Source: JBDKTK01 sp039680225 (GTDB taxonomy: Bacteria; Desulfobacterota; Syntrophia; Syntrophales; UBA4778). Taken from it: a stretch of 11,673 nucleotides of DNA. Each line of letters begins with the position of its first letter. Position 1 is the stretch's first letter. The position numbers and the translations under genes are program-made. The stretch spans positions 1 to 11,673 of the forward strand of contig JBDKTK010000280.1 of NCBI GenBank assembly GCA_039680225.1. Reading direction: 5' to 3'. Below the pieces are notes generated by a model. The model searched no databases. It was given only the letters and a program-made list of their open reading frames with translations, and was not told where the DNA came from. Shown here in pieces: positions 7,554 to 11,673 of this stretch.

Positions 7554-8048
7554 TTATTTCCCCATCCTTCTGCCGATATGGAATGCACCCACGAGCCCCG
7601 CAAGGAGGAGCACGGAGGCAAGTTCAACCCCGATGAGGTACTGTCCGAACAGGGCCGCGCCGATCTCTTCCGGCCCCGATCCCCGGGGAGCTTCTGAAAA
7701 CGGCCCCGCCCTGTAGACTATAAACCCGAACGAGACCATCAGGACAAGCACCAGCATGGCGGGGACGGCCACCGCCCTGAGGGTCAGGGATTCCCGTTCT
7801 GCGGCATCCATTGCCGTGCCCCTGTTCAGCATCATGACTGCGAACAGGAACAGGACCATGATTGCGCCCGCATAAGTAATTATCTCCAGGACGGCGGCGA
7901 ACGGCGCCCCCAGCGTGAAAAAGACGACGGACACGGCCAGCAGGGAAACTATGAGGCAGAGCAGGGAATGAATCACCCGGTTGACCGCTACAACCAGGGC
8001 GGAGGAAATAACGGAAACTGCCGAAGCAATGTAAAAGAGAGTATCCAC
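7554..8048 (-). CDS. nuoJ: NADH-quinone oxidoreductase subunit J
   Basis: NuoJ is a five-helix membrane subunit of complex I whose third helix changes shape to link quinone reduction to proton pumping. The 164-residue protein shows the conserved third-helix segment ITYAGAIMVLFLFAVMML, with Tyr59, and Glu55 just before it. Residues about 115-130 form a short polar loop before the last helix. The start is a GTG at 8048, eight bases after a G-rich GGAGGGGGG site; no in-frame ATG gives a sensible N-terminus. It follows nuoI after a 67 bp spacer, longer than most gaps in this operon, and is followed by nuoK after 8 bp. Confidence 0.95.
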   Translation of the reverse strand: MDTLFYIASAVSVISSALVVAVNRVIHSLLCLIVSLLAVSVVFFTLGAPFAAVLEIITYAGAIMVLFLFAVMMLNRGTAMDAAERESLTLRAVAVPAMLVLVLMVSFGFIVYRAGPFSEAPRGSGPEEIGAALFGQYLIGVELASVLLLAGLVGAFHIGRRMGK

Positions 8049-8115
8049 AACAAAATCCCCCCTCCAAAAAATTACGCCATAAAACTTAGCCCCTCAATGC
8101 TCCTTTTCCTGATTG
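8049..8115 (-). other. Gene-free nuoI-nuoJ spacer
   Basis: This 67 bp spacer carries the nuoJ ribosome site (GGAGGGGGG) and a run of six T on the transcribed-sense strand. It also contains a two-codon start-stop frame (ATG GCG TAA, 8080 to 8072) with an AGGGG nine bases upstream. I see no stable hairpin, so it does not look like a terminator. The tiny frame may be chance. Confidence 0.4.
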
Positions 8116-8631
8116 TCAGGGCAGGAGATCCTTTATATCGACGGGCGGCAGGTCTTCATCGCCGCCGCCCTTCGGCTTTCCATCGATCGCGACGCCGGAG
8201 ACCCGGTAGAAATTGTAGTCGTGGTACTTGCCCGGACCGCTGATCAGGAGGTCCTCCTTTTCGTAGACCAGATTTTTGCGGGCGTATTCGGACATTTCGA
8301 AATCCGTCGTCAGCTGGATGGCGTGGGTCGGGCAGGCCTCCTCGCAGTACCCGCAGAAGATGCAGCGCGAGAAGTTTATCCGGAAAAATTCCGGGTAGCG
8401 CCGTCCGTACTCGTCGTGCGCCGCCTGGAGCGCTATGCAGTCGACGGGGCACGCCGCGGAGCACAGGTAGCATGCGACGCAGCGCTCGCCGCCGTCCGGG
8501 TCGCGGGAGAGGATGATCCGGCCCCGCCAGCGCGGCGGAATGGGCTGGACCTCTTCCGGGTATTCGACCGTGAACCTGCGGTGGAACACGTGAAGAAAGA
8601 CTTTCCAGAGGCCTTGCAGAATGCTGAGCAT
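8116..8631 (-). CDS. nuoI: NADH-quinone oxidoreductase subunit I (two 4Fe-4S clusters)
   Basis: NuoI carries clusters N6a and N6b, which pass electrons from NuoG toward cluster N2 and quinone at the base of the peripheral arm. The 171-residue protein has two ferredoxin motifs: Cys51, Cys54, Cys57 and Cys61-Pro (CVACYLCSAACP) and Cys90, Cys93, Cys96 and Cys100-Pro (CIFCGYCEEACP). Further NuoI marks are YPEE (24-27), RGRI (36-39), RDPDG (43-47), YPEFFRINFSRC (79-90) and LVYEKEDLLISGPGKY (from about 121). From memory the protein, including its ending DIKDLLP, is close to E. coli NuoI. The ATG has AAAAGGAA five bases upstream. The gene is separated from nuoH by an 87 bp spacer that contains paired hairpin repeats. 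Confidence 0.97.
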   Translation of the reverse strand: MLSILQGLWKVFLHVFHRRFTVEYPEEVQPIPPRWRGRIILSRDPDGGERCVACYLCSAACPVDCIALQAAHDEYGRRYPEFFRINFSRCIFCGYCEEACPTHAIQLTTDFEMSEYARKNLVYEKEDLLISGPGKYHDYNFYRVSGVAIDGKPKGGGDEDLPPVDIKDLLP

Positions 8632-8642
8632 AGTTCCTTTTC

Positions 8643-8669
8643 GGTCACAGAGCCTGTCGAAGTGTGCCC
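8643..8669 (+). repeat. REP-like hairpin unit A in the nuoH-nuoI spacer
   Basis: The 27-base unit folds as a seven-pair stem with one mismatch (GGTCACA with TGTGCCC) around a 13-base loop, GAGCCTGTCGAAG. It lies just upstream of the nuoI ribosome site. The loop core is almost the same as that of unit B on the other strand. I recall this GAGCYTGTCGAA core as a widely dispersed small palindromic repeat in environmental bacterial genomes, but this is memory, not a search. Confidence 0.7.
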
Positions 8670-8679
8670 TCCACTGAAT

Positions 8680-8704
8680 GCTCGTTTCGACAAGCTCGAC
8701 GAGC
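8680..8704 (-). repeat. REP-like hairpin unit B, inverted relative to unit A
   Basis: Read on the minus strand, this unit is a perfect six-pair stem (GCTCGT with ACGAGC) around a 13-base loop, CGAGCTTGTCGAA. It lies 10 bases from unit A and in opposite orientation. The two cores can also pair with each other over 12 bases (8650-8661 with 8686-8697), with a single G-U pair in the operon mRNA. Confidence 0.7.
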
Positions 8705-8718
8705 GGACTGTCTTTTTG

Positions 8719-9669
8719 TTAACCCAAAGCTATTACCGCCGCCCCCGTTACCAGCAGATTTACCCAGGCGATCGGCAGCATGTATTTCCAGCCGAATTTC
8801 ATGAGCTGGTCGTATCGCAACCGCGGCAGCGTCGCCCGCATCAGGATGAACAGGCAGATAAAGATGAGGGTTTTCAGGATGAACCAGACGATCGGCGGGA
8901 GGAAGGGGCCGAGCCATCCGCCGAAGAACAGCGTGACAATGAGGGCTGAGATGAGGGTGATGCCGATGTACTCGCCGAGAAAGAACATGCCGAATTTCAT
9001 GCCGGAGTATTCCGTGTGGAAGCCGGCCACCAGCTCGCTTTCCGCCTCCGGCAGGTCAAACGGGCTGCGGTGCGTTTCCGCGACCCCGGCTAGAAAAAAA
9101 AGGACAAGTCCCGGGAACTGGGGAATACAGAACCAGACGTTCCTTTGCGCCTCCACGATCGCCCCGAGATTGAAAGTGCCCGCAATGATAACGACGCCCA
9201 GGAGCGAGAGCCCCATGTAAACCTCGTAGCTCAGCATCTGGGCGGCCGCCCGCAGCCCGCCGAGGAGCGGATAGGAGCTGCCCGAAGACCAGCCGCCGAG
9301 GGCCAGGCTGTAAGCGCCCAGCGACGACATTGCCAGGAAAAACAATATCCCGATATTCATGTCCGCTATGCGGATGCCGGGGGAAAACGGGATGACGGCG
9401 AAAGACAGGAGGCCTGTAACGACTACGATTACCGGCGCTATCACGAATACGGCCTTGTCTGCGAAAGGCGGGATCCAGTCCTCCTTGGCTATTATCTTGA
9501 TCAGGTCGGCCATGACCTGCAGCAGTCCGAACGGGCCGACCCGGTTCGGTCCGTACCTGTCCTGCCACACGGCCAGGAGGCGCCTCTCCAGCCAGACGAG
9601 CCCCGCCGCAAATATAATCACTCCGATCAGGATGCCATAGACGATCAGGAGAAAACGGACGGTCTCCAT
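8719..9669 (-). CDS. nuoH: NADH-quinone oxidoreductase subunit H
   Basis: NuoH is the membrane subunit that joins the two arms of complex I and forms much of the quinone chamber and first proton path. The 316-residue protein has about eight membrane segments. The conserved cytoplasmic loops are present: ERRLLAVWQDRYGPNRVGP (28-46) and the quinone-loop segment AETHRSPFDLPEAESELVAG (197-216), with Glu198, Arg201, Asp205, Glu208, Glu210 and Glu212. SGMKFGMFFLGEY (222-234) follows. The start ATG overlaps the nuoG stop by one base (TGATG), with AGGGG seven bases upstream. A run of eight T on the coding strand (9094-9101) falls within a hydrophobic Phe-Phe stretch and the frame stays intact through it. 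Confidence 0.97.
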   Translation of the reverse strand: METVRFLLIVYGILIGVIIFAAGLVWLERRLLAVWQDRYGPNRVGPFGLLQVMADLIKIIAKEDWIPPFADKAVFVIAPVIVVVTGLLSFAVIPFSPGIRIADMNIGILFFLAMSSLGAYSLALGGWSSGSSYPLLGGLRAAAQMLSYEVYMGLSLLGVVIIAGTFNLGAIVEAQRNVWFCIPQFPGLVLFFLAGVAETHRSPFDLPEAESELVAGFHTEYSGMKFGMFFLGEYIGITLISALIVTLFFGGWLGPFLPPIVWFILKTLIFICLFILMRATLPRLRYDQLMKFGWKYMLPIAWVNLLVTGAAVIALG

Positions 9670-11673
9670 CAGCCTGCCCCTCTCTTTTTTATCGCAGCCG
9701 GGCAGGGCAGCCCGCCCGTTTCGCCCTTCAGGACGGAAACCAGGGCCGTCCCGGACGGGACCTCCGGATTTAACCGCGCCCGGTAAGCGCGCCGGGCTGT
9801 TTCGATCTGATTGCCTTCTGCAATCCCCAGCATGCCGGCGTCTTCGGGCGACAGCTCCATAGCGGAATCGGGCACAAGTTCCGCGATCCGGGGCGACATG
9901 GAACTGAGTTCCTCGGAGCCGAAGACGTGGTAACGCGGCAGCAGAAACAATTCGCCTTTCTTTCTTGTGAAGGGCTCGGGCAAATCCCGGAAATAATCAA
10001 AAACGCCTGTGCCGGGCTCGATCAATCTCTTCCCCGGGTGACCGCCCCGGAGCGGCCCGCCTATCTCCTGCTGGAATTTATTCACGGACTGGATGGAATT
10101 CCAGCCCGGCGCCCAGAAGCGCGGGACCAGCGAGGGCGGGGGCTGGTTGGGCCAGCCTTCCATGCTGAAATTGAGGGGACTGTCCGGGTCGGGAGGAGGC
10201 GGCGGCTCAACAATCATCCTGTCCGCGTGCATGGCCGTTCGACCGCTGTAACCATAAGGCTGGCGCGGGACCTTCATCCCTGCTTCCCGGAAATCAGCAG
10301 GGGGCGCCGCCTCCCTGATTCCCGCCAGCGACGGCACCCCGGCTGAAATTGCTGCAATCACGTCATCGATGCCGTTCCATTCCCCGGGGACGGGAATTCC
10401 CGCCTCCCTGCCCATGACGAGGAGCCAGCGCCAGCTGTCCAGGCTCTCCTCGCCGGGGGCCTTCACCTGGAAAAAACGCTGGGCCCGGAATTCGTTATTG
10501 ACATAAGTCCCGCTCGATTCCGCATAGGTGGCGGCGGGCAGGACGTATCCGGACTTTGCCGCAGTCGCCGTCTTTACGTGGTCGATAAGAATTACGCAGC
10601 GCGCTGCAGAAAGCATTTCATCAACCCGGTCCCTTGTCTGCCGCGCATAGAGATCGTTCTCAATTATGATAAGCGTATCGGCCCGGCCCGCTTTTAATTT
10701 TCCCATTGCTTCCGAAAGCGGCGCGGGAGAGAGCATCGCCAGGCCAGCGCTGTTGCATTCCGGAAAGACAAGGGCGATTTCCCCTTTTCCGGCGGCTGTC
10801 TTCAGGGCCGCTGCCGCCTGGGCGGCAGCCTGCAATACATGTTTGTCCCCCTGGTTGATGCCCGAGATAATCAGCGGGCGCGCGGCGGACTTCAGCGCGG
10901 CGGCAATCTCCTGCGCCAGCTTTCGTGTTTCGGGCGCAAGTCCTTCGACCGAGGGTGCGGAGGTGTCGAGCATGTTGGCCACGGCAAAGCCGAGGCGGGC
11001 TATTTCAGCGGGGGCAGCTGTGAAACTCCGGGCTGCAAAATCGTTCAGGGCGGTTATATAAGGGGCGGCAATGAAGAGCGGTCCCTTGCGGTCCTGGATA
11101 ACCTCTTTCACCGCATTGGCATCCCAGGACGGAATTTTCAATTCCCGGGCCCGCTCCATCGGCTTGTTCCTTGCGGATTGCCTGATGTTCAGGGAAAGGA
11201 CCGGCGCTGTATTTTCGATATCCTCCCCCAGGACCAGGACCGCATCGCAGGACTGGGCCTCGCGCAGCGAAACCATGCGGGCCGGCCCCCGTGCGATAGC
11301 AAGGGCGAGGCCGGTCAGTGTCCATTCGTTATCGGATATCCCGGCATGGAAATTCTCTTTGCCCACAAACTCGCGCAGGGCGAAATTCGATTCGAGCGAG
11401 GCGCGCGGGGAACCGAGCCCGATCATGCCCTTTGCCGGCCCGATTGCCTGCGCCGCGCGGGAGACGACGTTTGACATGCTGTCGGGATTTCCCTCGATCA
11501 CTGCATTGCGGATTCTCGCGGGACTGTTGACGAACCCGTAGCCGTAACGTCCCCTGTCGCACAGGAAATAATCGTTTACCGCGCCGTTGTAGCGGTTCCT
11601 GGTCCTGCGCAGCTTTCCATAGCGCTCCCCGGGTATGGTGTTGCAGCCCAGCGAGCAATGTACACAGACAGAG
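9669..11673 (-). CDS. nuoG: NADH-quinone oxidoreductase subunit G, C-terminal two thirds (runs off the right edge)
   Basis: NuoG is the large peripheral-arm iron-sulfur subunit, with a molybdopterin-oxidoreductase-like domain. About 667 codons are visible, and the N-terminal ferredoxin-like part with clusters N1b, N4 and N5 must lie beyond the edge. The first visible residues carry the N7-type cluster motif CVHCSLGC plus the fourth Cys of YFLC, spaced 28 residues after the third. From memory this is the same spacing as E. coli Cys235-Cys263. GLGSPRASLESNFALREFVG, FSMEGWPNQ and APGWNSIQSVNKFQ also match the E. coli-type long NuoG. A run of five prolines (codons at 10191-10205) sits in a linker before FSMEG. 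The frame extends upstream of the GTG at 11501 without a stop, so that GTG is not a start. Overlap with nuoH by one base indicates translational coupling. Confidence 0.97.
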   Translation of the reverse strand, partial: SVCVHCSLGCNTIPGERYGKLRRTRNRYNGAVNDYFLCDRGRYGYGFVNSPARIRNAVIEGNPDSMSNVVSRAAQAIGPAKGMIGLGSPRASLESNFALREFVGKENFHAGISDNEWTLTGLALAIARGPARMVSLREAQSCDAVLVLGEDIENTAPVLSLNIRQSARNKPMERARELKIPSWDANAVKEVIQDRKGPLFIAAPYITALNDFAARSFTAAPAEIARLGFAVANMLDTSAPSVEGLAPETRKLAQEIAAALKSAARPLIISGINQGDKHVLQAAAQAAAALKTAAGKGEIALVFPECNSAGLAMLSPAPLSEAMGKLKAGRADTLIIIENDLYARQTRDRVDEMLSAARCVILIDHVKTATAAKSGYVLPAATYAESSGTYVNNEFRAQRFFQVKAPGEESLDSWRWLLVMGREAGIPVPGEWNGIDDVIAAISAGVPSLAGIREAAPPADFREAGMKVPRQPYGYSGRTAMHADRMIVEPPPPPDPDSPLNFSMEGWPNQPPPSLVPRFWAPGWNSIQSVNKFQQEIGGPLRGGHPGKRLIEPGTGVFDYFRDLPEPFTRKKGELFLLPRYHVFGSEELSSMSPRIAELVPDSAMELSPEDAGMLGIAEGNQIETARRAYRARLNPEVPSGTALVSVLKGETGGLPCPAAIKKRGAG

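Noticed and set aside
8632..8718. Hairpins in the nuoH-nuoI spacer as a terminator
   Set aside because: No T-run follows the hairpins in the direction of transcription, and nuoI continues the operon directly.
8113..8949. Plus-strand frame of 278 codons across nuoI, the spacer and nuoH
   Set aside because: It is antisense to two certain genes and runs through the hairpin repeats. There is no domain signature and no good ribosome site.
9094..9101. Run of eight A (plus strand) in nuoH as a possible frameshift
   Set aside because: The protein on both sides of the run is conserved NuoH in the same frame, so neither a frameshift nor programmed slippage is needed.
11329..11501. GTG at 11501 as the nuoG start
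   Set aside because: The frame continues upstream to the window edge with conserved NuoG residues, including the cysteine motif, so this is internal.

Overview
The window is a compact, GC-rich (roughly 60 % by eye) bacterial segment in which every supported gene lies on the minus strand, so transcription runs from the right edge to the left. Gene spacing is mostly -1 to +23 bp, and Shine-Dalgarno sites often overlap the preceding stop codon, which suggests one long operon.

Right to centre (11673 to 2304): the second half of a respiratory complex I operon in the canonical order nuoG(partial)-H-I-J-K-L-M-N. It encodes the C-terminal two thirds of the peripheral-arm subunit NuoG, the 4Fe-4S subunit NuoI and all membrane-arm subunits in this order. 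The key proton-pumping Lys/Glu residues, the eight cluster cysteines of NuoI and the four NuoG N7-cluster cysteines are all present. From memory, NuoG, NuoI and the NuoL tail look like the long E. coli-type complex I. nuoA-F should lie beyond the right edge.

Left (2294 to 1): three genes follow nuoN with almost no gaps. They are a soluble AIF/ferredoxin-reductase-like FAD/NAD(P)H oxidoreductase, a small pterin-4a-carbinolamine dehydratase (PCD) family protein that has lost several active-site positions, and the N-terminal third of a transketolase. The complex I is ordinary. The appended oxidoreductase/PCD-like pair is the least explained part and could be an accessory redox module, or merely genes sharing a transcript.

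The only non-coding stretches of note are two spacers inside the nuo operon. The nuoH-nuoI spacer (8632-8718) holds two inverted copies of a small REP-like hairpin unit. The nuoI-nuoJ spacer (8049-8115) has no gene. No tRNA, rRNA, CRISPR array, transposase or convincing terminator was seen. The organism is an environmental, respiring, probably Gram-negative bacterium. The sequence alone does not let me name a phylum; a proteobacterial or deltaproteobacterial-like lineage is possible but is inference.
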